Assembly: GCF_030019085.1 (NCBI RefSeq)
Contig: NZ_JASEFJ010000004.1
Location: 52,059-116,058, forward strand
Length of the DNA stretch: 64,000 nucleotides
Direction of reading: 5' to 3'
Source of the DNA: Methanoculleus sp.
GTDB taxonomy: Archaea; Halobacteriota; Methanomicrobia; Methanomicrobiales; Methanoculleaceae
The translations under genes and the position numbers were made by a program. How positions within the stretch are numbered: the stretch's first letter is position 1; the number at the start of each line of letters is the position of its first letter. Of the stretch, positions 1 through 8,243 are shown in pieces. The notes beneath the pieces are model-generated. The model had not been told where the DNA came from. It was given only the letters and a program-made list of their open reading frames with translations, and searched no databases.

Positions 1-569
1 CCCCTTGCAACCTCATCGAACGCGGGGACAGGCGGGTGCTCCTCCCGGTAGCCCGCGACCGGGGATAAGACCGCCGAAGTAGCGGCAGGCATCGACGGAC
101 CACCGGCAGCGCGTGGGCGGCCCTCGAACTCTCACCGGCGACCTCGATCGCATTGACCGGGTCGGCAGCGTAGAAGATCGGCACCGGGCAGACCCTCACC
201 AGCGAACCATTGCCCGCGGACTCTTCATCGGTCAGACCCGGGAACGGTTCCCGCGTGCTCATGAACCGCTCGATCGCCCCCCGGGTTCCCGTCCCTATGG
301 AAAAAAGTCTCCCGCGCTTGATAGACGCCCCTCAAGATAGCAGGGGGTGTATCGTTCCAGCTGATCGATCGGGTCAAACCCGCGCCTCTCGATCAGATTC
401 TCGGCACGACAGAGCGCGAGTGAGGTATCGTCCGTCCACTCGCCGGGTTTGAGGTTGTGCGGCCCCCCGCCGACCATCCCCGGGGCTGGCGTGACCCGAC
501 CGGCAGACCGGGGGCGTCACCGACGGCCAGGCCGAGCAGGCAACCGCGGTATCGCTCGATCCTCTCCAT
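1..569 (-). pseudogene. ADP-ribosylglycohydrolase family, frameshifted and cut by the window edge
   Basis: Reading leftwards from an ATG at 569, the product starts MERIERYRGCLLGLAVGDA, the typical N-terminus of ADP-ribosylglycohydrolases. The metal-binding GEWTDDTSLAL motif follows in a second frame (ORF 295-477). The segments GTGTRGAIERFM, ESAGNGSLVR and FYAADPVNAIEVAGESS continue in a shifted frame across about 110-300, and GYREEHPPVPAFDEVA lies in yet another frame before the edge. These segments keep family order but need several frameshifts, so the gene is almost certainly broken. Intact members remove ADP-ribose from proteins or small molecules. The 3' end lies outside the window. Confidence 0.85.
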
Positions 570-682
570 GGTTAAGAGTTCGGGTAATCCATGCGGAAGA
601 CGGTTGCGGTCTCTGGCCGATCCAAATGACAACACTCATCCATCTGTATCCCGGATAACCCTCAAAGAGAGAGTTCGCCCAC

Positions 683-3600
683 ATGTCACCCGCCGTCCTC
701 TACCGTAACCTGCCCGGTGAAGGGCTCGATGCGTTCATAGCAGAGTTCCGGCGATCCGCCGCCAGAGACCCGTTCGGCACCGTCCTCATCCTTCCGACCT
801 CCAGGATTGTCCGGGAGGTCTACCGCCGCCCTGCCATGGCGGAGGCTCTGCCGGTGCTGACAGAGAGCATAACCACCCTCCCCAGGTTCGCAAGAAGAGT
901 AGTTCTCGATCATGCAGGAGGGGAGACGCTGATCTCGGCTTCGGATACCCGCCTCATCCTTGCCCGGTTGCTTGCCTCCGGCAGGTACCCGCTCCTTGCC
1001 GCTACCGGTGCCGTCGAAGAACTCGCGACCCTCTTTGAGGTCTTCATCATGCGCAAAGTAGACTATCCGGCCGCCCTCGGTGACCTTGCAGGCGGTAAAA
1101 CCGCCGAGATCGCCGCCCTCTTCGAAGCATACCTCCGGTTCCTGGACGACCACGACCTGGTCGACGAGAGCACGCTCATCGCAAGGGCTTCAGACCTCAT
1201 CGCCGAGACCGGCGGGCCCCCTGCGGTCTACGTATACGGCCTCTTCGAACCGATGCCGCTTGAGCGCGACCTTCTCCTCGCTCTCCGGGAGACCGCAGAA
1301 GAGTTTCATTACTCGCTCCCATCCGGTGCAGACCCCGCAGTCTTTGCCGACGACGGCGAGTGGCTCCGCCCCGGTCTTCGCATCGACGGCGGGTCGGAAC
1401 ATGACCCCCGCCGCCTGAGTCTCACCGCTCTCTTCGCCCGTCACGAACCCCTGGAGGCTCTCGGGTATATTTACGTTGCAGAGCGGCGCGACCGGCCTGA
1501 CGAGGTCCGGGCGATCGCGCAGGAGATCCGAAACCTTCTCGCCGACGGCGTGCGTCCAGATGAGATCGCTGTAGCCTTCCCCGACTTCGCATCGGCGCTC
1601 CCCTCTGTTGAGGAGGTCTTCCCTGACTTCGGGATACCCTATTCCGCCCCGGGCGGTCGGCCGCTCACGGCATCACCTCTTATCCGGACGCTGCTCGATC
1701 TGGTTTCGGTTCCGCTCCGGGGATACCGGCGGCAGGAGATAGTTGCCCTTGCGACCTCGCCGTATCTCCCGGATCTCGACGGCTGCATGCTCGATCTCAT
1801 CTCCCGTGAGGCCCGGATCAGATCTGGGCCCTGGGACGACCGGCTTGACGCGCTCAGGCGCGCCCTGGACGATGAACTGGCGGCACCCGATACGCCTGAA
1901 CCTCTACGCCCCGGGCTCGAGGCGAAGATCGCCGCCATCGATGCTGCACGGGAGATCGTCAGGGAACTGATCGCCGAAGTTGCAACGCTTGAGGGGAGAA
2001 AGACGCTCTCAGAGCACCTTACTGCCTACCGCTCGCTCCTCGAACGGTGGGGAGCACCGATCATGCCGGTGGAGGGTGATCCCGGGCTGCTCGAGGGCGA
2101 GGCCCGGGATCGAGAAGAGTTCTGGAAGATCCTGACAGCGCTCGACCGTCTTGCCCGACTCTTTCCGGACGAGGAGATACCGCTTGCAGAGTTCTCATCC
2201 CTGCTCCGGCACCTTGCCGCCGGGACGCGGGTCTACAGGCGCCCCAATTTGGGTCTCGTTCAGGTAGTCGGCGTTCGCGAGATTGCGCACCTCGAGATCC
2301 CCTACCTCTTCATCGGTGACCTGGTCGAAGGGGTGATGCCGCGCCTGACCACCAGGCTCCCGTTTTCCACCGACGCGGAGACCAGGCGTCTCGGGACGCG
2401 GACGGGAGAGGATATCCTCAGGGAGGAGCGTTACCAGTTCATCGCGGCTCTCCTCTCCGCACGCCGGCGCGTCTACCTCAGCTGGCCCGCGGCCGAGGAC
2501 GCAGCGCCGCTGGTCCGCTCCGTCTTCATCGATGCCGTCCTGGAGGGTTTCCACCCGGAGATCTGGGGCGACGGAGAGTTTCCGGACTCCAGGCTTGCCA
2601 CGGCCCGGCGGGCGGGTGCCACCCTCGCACGGGGGGACGTCCCCTCCCGGGTGCCGCCGGGTCTCTCCGCACGCGAGACAATTCGTAGACTCAACATCGA
2701 GAACTATCACCGGTATGGCGGTTACGACTCCCCCTACGACGGAGTTCTCGAGGAGGACCCTGCGATACTCGCGGTGCTTTCCGAACGTTTCGGCGACGGC
2801 GTGGTCATCTCCCCGACAGCGCTTGAGACATACGCCGACTGTCCTTTCAGGTTCTACATGGAGCGAGTCCTCGGGTTTGAACCCCTGCCGGAGGCCGATC
2901 CTGACCTGACCGCTCAGGAACGCGGGAGCCTGATCCACCGGATCGTCTACCGTTTCTACTCCGACTGGACGTCCGAAGGCAACCCTCCGATCGACGAGAC
3001 CTGCTACCCGGAGGCCCTCCGCCGGATCCTCGAGATCGCGAGCGATGAGGTGGACGGGTTTTTGCTCGATACCCCCGCCTGGGCCGCGGAGAAGGAACAC
3101 CTCCTGGGATCGCCGTCGGCAGGGAGAGGGCTGCTCGAGCGGTTCCTCCAGCACGAGATGGAGATTGCCGCATCAGGTCTTCTCCCGCGGGCGTTTGAGG
3201 TCTCGTTCGGGCTGCCCGGGGCACCTGGCCCGGTCGAGATCCCGATTGGAGATGGAACCATCCGGTTACGGGGCAGGGTTGACCGTGTCGACGTGCTGCC
3301 AGGGGGACGGTTTATTATCACCGATTACAAGACCGGGTCATATCATCCCCGTCTTTCGGATATCGCTGCCGGGAAAGCCCTCCAGCTGCCCCTGTACCTC
3401 CTGGCGGTCGAGAAACTCACCGGGATGGAGGGGGTCGCGGGCACCTACTATGTTATCAGACGCGGCGAGGTCAGGAACAGACCGGTCTTCCGGGCTGCCG
3501 GGCTTGAGGACTGTTTCTCCGGTTCCCGGCGAAACAGTCTCGATGAAGTCCGGGAAGTGGTGGAGACCGCCCTCTCCTGGACGGAACGCCACCTGGCCGG

Positions 3601-3739
3601 CATACGCGCCGGTCGGTTCCCGCCCCGCTCCGATACCGGTTCATGCCCCGGTTACTGCGGTTTCCGGACGGTCTGCCGGTTCAACCCGCTACGACTTCTC
3701 GTCGCCGGGAAGGAGGTTACACCCGATGGGGCTGACTGA
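683..3739 (+). CDS. AddB/RexB-like PD-(D/E)XK exonuclease subunit
   Basis: 1018 aa, a likely partner of the helicase-nuclease encoded next and probably used in double-strand-break end processing. The C-terminal third carries a RecB-type nuclease domain with the D...DYK core (RGRVDRVD, then ITDYKTG). It also has the four-cysteine arrangement of AddB iron-sulfur nucleases: one Cys in YADCPFRFY near residue 719 and three in CPGYCGFRTVC near the C-terminus. I see no Walker A motif near the N-terminus, so it is probably not an active ATPase. The 3' end overlaps the downstream start by 14 bp, implying translational coupling. AddAB-type pairs are mainly bacterial; a more distant PD-(D/E)XK family remains possible. 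Confidence 0.8.
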   Translation: MSPAVLYRNLPGEGLDAFIAEFRRSAARDPFGTVLILPTSRIVREVYRRPAMAEALPVLTESITTLPRFARRVVLDHAGGETLISASDTRLILARLLASGRYPLLAATGAVEELATLFEVFIMRKVDYPAALGDLAGGKTAEIAALFEAYLRFLDDHDLVDESTLIARASDLIAETGGPPAVYVYGLFEPMPLERDLLLALRETAEEFHYSLPSGADPAVFADDGEWLRPGLRIDGGSEHDPRRLSLTALFARHEPLEALGYIYVAERRDRPDEVRAIAQEIRNLLADGVRPDEIAVAFPDFASALPSVEEVFPDFGIPYSAPGGRPLTASPLIRTLLDLVSVPLRGYRRQEIVALATSPYLPDLDGCMLDLISREARIRSGPWDDRLDALRRALDDELAAPDTPEPLRPGLEAKIAAIDAAREIVRELIAEVATLEGRKTLSEHLTAYRSLLERWGAPIMPVEGDPGLLEGEARDREEFWKILTALDRLARLFPDEEIPLAEFSSLLRHLAAGTRVYRRPNLGLVQVVGVREIAHLEIPYLFIGDLVEGVMPRLTTRLPFSTDAETRRLGTRTGEDILREERYQFIAALLSARRRVYLSWPAAEDAAPLVRSVFIDAVLEGFHPEIWGDGEFPDSRLATARRAGATLARGDVPSRVPPGLSARETIRRLNIENYHRYGGYDSPYDGVLEEDPAILAVLSERFGDGVVISPTALETYADCPFRFYMERVLGFEPLPEADPDLTAQERGSLIHRIVYRFYSDWTSEGNPPIDETCYPEALRRILEIASDEVDGFLLDTPAWAAEKEHLLGSPSAGRGLLERFLQHEMEIAASGLLPRAFEVSFGLPGAPGPVEIPIGDGTIRLRGRVDRVDVLPGGRFIITDYKTGSYHPRLSDIAAGKALQLPLYLLAVEKLTGMEGVAGTYYVIRRGEVRNRPVFRAAGLEDCFSGSRRNSLDEVREVVETALSWTERHLAGIRAGRFPPRSDTGSCPGYCGFRTVCRFNPLRLLVAGKEVTPDGAD

Positions 3740-6700
3740 ACGCCAGGCGCGTGCCGCGCTTGACCACAGCAAGAGCAGGTGCGTCACCGCCGGGGCCGGC
3801 ACCGGGAAGACGCACGTCCTCGTGCAGAAGTACATCAGCCTGATCGAGACGGGGGTGAACTTCAGCGAGATACTGGCTCTGACCTTCACCGAGAAGGCGG
3901 CCGGTGAGATGAAGGTCCGCGTCCGTCAGGCCATCGCGGAGAAAGAGGGCGAACGCTGGGACGCCGTCCGGGATGAGTTCATGTGGGCAAAGATCTCGAC
4001 CTTCCACTCTTTCTGCGCCTCGGTCCTGCGTGAGTTTCCCATCGAGGCCGGTGTGGCCCCGTCATTTACCGTCCTTGACGAACGGCAGGCATTCCGGTTG
4101 CGGGATGAGGTGATCGACGGTCTCGTCCACGGCAACCCGCCGCCGGGGTGCCGGGAAGCGGTGATCGGGGCGCTCCGGGCCGTCGGGAGATACGGTCTCA
4201 AGGAGTATATCGAGAGTCTCTATTCACGCCGCATCGCCGCAGAGGCGTTCTTCGCCGCGCTCGAGAGGAGCGAGGACGATATTATCGAGGCCTGGCAGAC
4301 GGCCCTGGAACGGCATCGGAGAGCGGCGGTCGAGGGGTTCCTTTTCCGGGCGGGGGACGCGATCGAGACGCTCAGGGATCTTGCCGGCCGTTATCGGGGT
4401 GAGCGTGACCCGGCGGAGACCTACCTGCGGGCGATCGAACCCCTGCTGGCGGGCGGGGTGGACGCTGCCGGGGTCGCCGCCCTTCACAGGGGCCAGCGTT
4501 TCAGGAGGAATATGGGCCAGAAGAAGAACTGGGCGGGAGACGACCTCGAACGCCTCCGGGCGGCCTACGCCTCTCTCGATGACGCTATCAGCGATTACGC
4601 GGACGCCCAATCCCTCACACTCGACCCGAAAGAGCCGTTCACGCTGGCGACGCTTGAGTTTCTCCATGACCTGGGCAGGGTCTTTTCGGCCTTCCTGGAG
4701 GCGGTCGAGGCGGAGAAACGGAGAATTAACGCCCTCGACTTTGACGACCTGGTCAACCGCACCCACCGGCTTTTTTCTGACCGGCCGGAGATCCTATCCT
4801 CGCATTTCCGTGACCGGTTCAGGTTCATCCTTGTCGATGAGTTCCAGGACACCGACCCCATCCAGAACGAGATCATCCGTGCGCTCCTGGCCGAACGTGC
4901 ACACCTATTCATCGTCGGCGACCCGAAACAGTCCATATACCTCTTCCGGGAGGCCGATGTGACCCAGTTTACGAATACCCGCGGGTTTATCGAGCGTGAA
5001 CTTGGCGGGGAGACGGTTGCACTCGATACCAACTTTCGGAGCACCCCCGAGATTCTCGAGTTCACAAACGCTATCTTCGGCGCCCTGATGGCGGAGGCCG
5101 GCCGACCCTGGGAGTTCCTCTACGAACCGCTGCGACCGGGTCGAAGTGACGGGGGCGGGTCGGTTGAACTCCTTCTCAGCCCCGAGTCCGGCGACCGGGC
5201 GGCTGGACGGCGGGCCGAGGCCGATATGGTGGCGCGAAAGATCCGCCACATGGTCGAGTCAGGGGAAAAAGAGGTCAGCAGCAGGGGTGAGGTCAGGGCT
5301 GCGGGTTACGGGGATATCGCCATCCTTCTTGAGCGCCGGACCAACCTCGCCTTCTACGAGTGGGCGCTCGCCCGCTACGCCGTTCCATACCGCGTCCACG
5401 CGGGACTCGGGTTCTACGAGCGCCAGGAGGTATACGACCTCTACAACATCCTCCGTTTTCTGGATAACCACCTGGACAATGCAGCGCTCTACGGTCTGCT
5501 GCGTTCGCCCTACTTCGGGTTCTCGGATGCAAGGCTCTTTTGTATCGCCAGACTGTCTGGCGACTCGCTCTGGGAAAGGTTGCAGGCGGACGAGGGCGCG
5601 GATGCGGTCAGCGCAGCGGCAACCCTGCGGTGCTGGCTCTCGCTCTCCCGGAGACTCCATCCTGCCCTCCTGCTGCGAAGGGTGGTTGAGGAGTCCGGGG
5701 TCTTTGCAGTCTTTGGCGGGATGGCCAGGGGCGAACAGGCCGTAGCAAACGTCGAGAAACTTATCGCGATCGCGAGGGACGCAGGATCCCCACTGCTCGG
5801 AGAGTTCGTTGACGACCTGGGACGCTCCATCGACGACGCCGGGCGAGAAGGCGACGCCCCTCTTGACCCTGCGTCAGCAGACGCGGTCTCGATCATGACC
5901 GTGCACGCTGCAAAGGGGCTTGAGTTCCCGGTCGTCGTGGTCCCCGACCTTGCGGAGACGCCGCGCGCAACAAGAGCAAAGATCATGCAGGGCGAGGGGT
6001 TGCTGCTCGGCGTCTCGATCCCGAACCCGGCAAACGATCACGAGCGCGAGGATACACCGATCCTCCGGCTACTCAACGAGGAACACCGGCAGAAGGAGGA
6101 GGCAGAACGCAAACGTCTCTTCTACGTTGCCCTGACGAGGGCGGCCAGCCACCTCGTCCTCAGCGGGGAGAGGCCGACCGCCGCCCCCGAGAGCCTTGCG
6201 AAGGGCAGGACGCGGATGGACTGGCTTGCCACATCCCTTGGACTATCCGATGAGGTCTACGAGCGGGGCGAGGCGATCCTGGGGAGACTGCGGATCCCGA
6301 TCACCCTTGACCCGGCAGATATCCCGGTGAATATACCGGATACCGCTCCCGTCTGCCTGCCGATCTTACCGGAGGAGCCCCCCGGGGTTCCGGCGCCCGA
6401 CCTTCTGGCCGGTGACGAGGAGCGCGTCTACTCCGTGAGCGAGATCGAGGCGCGTCTCCACGACCGGATGGTTCCGGGAGAGGAGGCGCGGATCCGCGGT
6501 CTGGTCGTCCATGAGGTCTTTTTTGGGTGTGACCCCGCCGCTGTGCTGCGGCGCTACGGGATGGATGGCGCCCGGGCTTCGGAGTTTCAGGAACTCTACG
6601 ACCGGTTCCTTGCCTCTCCCCTCATGCAGGATGCGGTCTTTGACCGGCGCGAGGTGCCGTTTCTGGTCCGGTTCGGGAACGTTACCGTCCACGGCGTGAT

Positions 6701-6935
6701 CGACCGTCTGGTAAAGCGGCAGGACGGGACGTGGTTGCTCATCGACTACAAGACAGGACGGCCGGGTGACCCCCGGGACCACGCCGTCCAGATGACAATC
6801 TACCGGCACGCAGCCGAAATGATCCTCGGAGCTCCGGTCACGCCATTCCTCTACTTTGTCGACGCCGACCGCTGGGTGGAGGTTGTGGTGGACGAGGAGG
6901 AGGTATTTGAGGCTATAGGGCGGGAGATCCGATGA
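3726..6935 (+). CDS. UvrD/AddA-like ATP-dependent helicase-nuclease
   Basis: The track ORF opens at 3045, but the gene starts at ATG 3726 (MGLTERQARAAL), giving 1069 aa and a 14-bp overlap with the AddB-like gene. Superfamily 1A helicase motifs are clear: Q-motif ERQARAAL, Walker A AGAGTGKT, Walker B VDEFQDTD, motif III GDPKQSIYLFR, motif V VHAAKGLEFPVV and motif VI RLFYVALTRA. A C-terminal RecB-type nuclease domain follows (VIDRL...LLIDYKTG...QMTIY). This is the AddA/RecB layout, a 3'-5' DNA motor with a fused nuclease. With its neighbour it forms a plausible end-resection machine; archaea mostly use HerA-NurA and Mre11-Rad50 for this step. Confidence 0.9.
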   Translation: MGLTERQARAALDHSKSRCVTAGAGTGKTHVLVQKYISLIETGVNFSEILALTFTEKAAGEMKVRVRQAIAEKEGERWDAVRDEFMWAKISTFHSFCASVLREFPIEAGVAPSFTVLDERQAFRLRDEVIDGLVHGNPPPGCREAVIGALRAVGRYGLKEYIESLYSRRIAAEAFFAALERSEDDIIEAWQTALERHRRAAVEGFLFRAGDAIETLRDLAGRYRGERDPAETYLRAIEPLLAGGVDAAGVAALHRGQRFRRNMGQKKNWAGDDLERLRAAYASLDDAISDYADAQSLTLDPKEPFTLATLEFLHDLGRVFSAFLEAVEAEKRRINALDFDDLVNRTHRLFSDRPEILSSHFRDRFRFILVDEFQDTDPIQNEIIRALLAERAHLFIVGDPKQSIYLFREADVTQFTNTRGFIERELGGETVALDTNFRSTPEILEFTNAIFGALMAEAGRPWEFLYEPLRPGRSDGGGSVELLLSPESGDRAAGRRAEADMVARKIRHMVESGEKEVSSRGEVRAAGYGDIAILLERRTNLAFYEWALARYAVPYRVHAGLGFYERQEVYDLYNILRFLDNHLDNAALYGLLRSPYFGFSDARLFCIARLSGDSLWERLQADEGADAVSAAATLRCWLSLSRRLHPALLLRRVVEESGVFAVFGGMARGEQAVANVEKLIAIARDAGSPLLGEFVDDLGRSIDDAGREGDAPLDPASADAVSIMTVHAAKGLEFPVVVVPDLAETPRATRAKIMQGEGLLLGVSIPNPANDHEREDTPILRLLNEEHRQKEEAERKRLFYVALTRAASHLVLSGERPTAAPESLAKGRTRMDWLATSLGLSDEVYERGEAILGRLRIPITLDPADIPVNIPDTAPVCLPILPEEPPGVPAPDLLAGDEERVYSVSEIEARLHDRMVPGEEARIRGLVVHEVFFGCDPAAVLRRYGMDGARASEFQELYDRFLASPLMQDAVFDRREVPFLVRFGNVTVHGVIDRLVKRQDGTWLLIDYKTGRPGDPRDHAVQMTIYRHAAEMILGAPVTPFLYFVDADRWVEVVVDEEEVFEAIGREIR

Positions 6936-6971
6936 CCCTGCCGCTGGAAACCGGGCGTATGTTCAGGGTTA

Positions 6972-6982
6972 TTCTTATATCC
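6972..6982 (+). promoter_or_regulatory. Putative TATA box for the peroxiredoxin gene
   Basis: TTCTTATATCC lies about 27 bp before ATG 7005, so the predicted transcript would begin only a few bases before the start codon. This is typical of archaeal leaderless or near-leaderless mRNA. The assignment is by spacing and composition only. Confidence 0.4.
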
Positions 6983-7004
6983 TCGAAGGGTATCTCTCAC
7001 TTCT

Positions 7005-7493
7005 ATGACAGAACTCTCACCCGGCATGCCGGCGCCCGAGTTTACCCTCCCGGATGCAGACGGCCGGCCTGTATCTCTCCGGGATATGCGGGGTGCCTAT
7101 CTGGTGGTCTACTTCTACCCGAAGGACAACACATCGGCCTGCACCCTGGAAGCCAGGTCGTTCTCGGAGGAGATGGAGGAGTTTGAACGCCTGAACGCCA
7201 GGGTTATCGGCATCAGCCCTGACCCGCCCCGCAGCCACAAGCGGTTTGCCGAGAAGAACAACCTCTCCGTTCATCTCCTCTCCGACCCCGACCACGAGGT
7301 GATCGGGGCATACGGTGCCTGGGTCAGGAAGAAGCGTTGCGGCAGGGAGTATGAGGGTGTCGACCGGAGTACCTTCATCATCGATCCCGATGGAAAGATC
7401 GCCGCAGTCTGGCGGAACGTGAAGGTGGATGGACACGTCGACGAGGTGAAGGCAAAACTCGAGGAACTGGCGGCAGGGCCTGCCGCTGCATAG
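7005..7493 (+). CDS. bcp: Peroxiredoxin, Bcp/PrxQ type
   Basis: 162 aa, a thiol peroxidase that reduces hydrogen peroxide and organic peroxides. The thioredoxin-fold start is present (MPAPEFTLPDADGRPVSL). The Prx motif P-x3-T-x2-C is intact as PKDNTSAC, followed by VIGISPDPPRSHKRFAEKNN and DRSTFIIDPDG. Most PrxQ proteins carry a resolving Cys five residues after the peroxidatic one; here that position reads CTLEAR, with Arg instead. The only other Cys is in KKRCGREY, so this is probably a 1-Cys enzyme or one with an unusual resolving residue. Expressed alone from its own promoter. Confidence 0.93.
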   Translation: MTELSPGMPAPEFTLPDADGRPVSLRDMRGAYLVVYFYPKDNTSACTLEARSFSEEMEEFERLNARVIGISPDPPRSHKRFAEKNNLSVHLLSDPDHEVIGAYGAWVRKKRCGREYEGVDRSTFIIDPDGKIAAVWRNVKVDGHVDEVKAKLEELAAGPAAA

Positions 7494-8147
7494 TCATTCC
7501 CTGCAGGCGAGTTCGCAGGCCCGGCAGTGGTCGATCCGCTTCCCCCCTGAGGCTTTGTCGGCGTTCATCCGTGCCATGCACCGTTCCCGGTCATACCGGC
7601 CGGAGGCGTAAGCGTCCATGGGGCAGGCGGCGATGCAGTAGCCCGGGCAGTCTCTGCAGGGATCCTCCCTCTCGGGACGGTCCGGTTCCGGGCAGTCCAG
7701 GTCGGCCCACACCGCCCGGAACCGCACCCGGGGGCCGTAACGGGGGAGAAGGACAAGGTTGTTCCTGCCCATCCGCCCGATCCCGGCAAGGCAGGCCGCG
7801 TCCTTGAGGTAGATCCCGCCATCCTCGATCTGGTAGGGGATGAGACGTGCGCTGATGTCGTGGTTCTCCCGCAACCAGTGGACGAGGTCTCTCCCGATCC
7901 CCGCCAGGATCCGGTCCCCGGGCGTCCCTCGACCGGGTTCCCAGAGGTCAAGTTCGGGTTTATCGGGGTCGTGGTAGAGGCCAAGGACGATGTAGGTCCC
8001 CCGTTCGTCCCGTGCTCCCCGCCATCCCTCCGCGACCGCCGAGGGGCAGTCAAGGAGGGTTGCGGCCGGGAGAGCACCGGCCACGTCCGCCCCGCGTTCG
8101 CGCGCCATCCTGAGCGCTGATCTGGTGATCTCCGGGTTGTCTACCAT
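7494..8147 (-). CDS. QueG-related 4Fe-4S protein
   Basis: 217 aa, convergent with the peroxiredoxin gene. The C-terminal half has two cysteine clusters of the ferredoxin type, CRDCPGYCIAACP and HCRACELACRE, arranged as in epoxyqueuosine reductase relatives. The middle part (IEDGGIYLKDAACLAGIGRMGRNNLVLLPRYGPRVRF) matches the conserved KDAA-x-AGLG-x-GKN region of that family. At this length it lacks the C-terminal HEAT repeats of true QueG, and archaea make archaeosine rather than queuosine. It is better called a QueG-like iron-sulfur protein of unknown substrate, possibly a corrinoid-linked reductase. Confidence 0.8.
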   Translation of the reverse strand: MVDNPEITRSALRMARERGADVAGALPAATLLDCPSAVAEGWRGARDERGTYIVLGLYHDPDKPELDLWEPGRGTPGDRILAGIGRDLVHWLRENHDISARLIPYQIEDGGIYLKDAACLAGIGRMGRNNLVLLPRYGPRVRFRAVWADLDCPEPDRPEREDPCRDCPGYCIAACPMDAYASGRYDRERCMARMNADKASGGKRIDHCRACELACRE

Positions 8148-8232
8148 GCCGGGAGGGTTTGGTGGTGGTCGGTGAAAAACAGACCGGTTAGAGATCTCTC
8201 AATCCCCGACGACCTGTGGTGTAGCCCTCAAA

Positions 8233-8243
8233 TCATATTTTAT
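8233..8243 (+). promoter_or_regulatory. Putative TATA box upstream of the P-type ATPase
   Basis: TCATATTTTAT overlaps the first ATG of the long ORF (8242). If used, transcription would begin near 8262-8268 and translation must start further downstream, at GTG 8299, GTG 8308 or ATG 8353. A GAGGGAGG Shine-Dalgarno-like run at 8290-8297 fits GTG 8308 best. Confidence 0.45.

Noticed and set aside
2195-3154. 319-aa ORF on the minus strand
   Set aside because: Antisense shadow of the AddB-like gene; low-complexity composition and no family signature.
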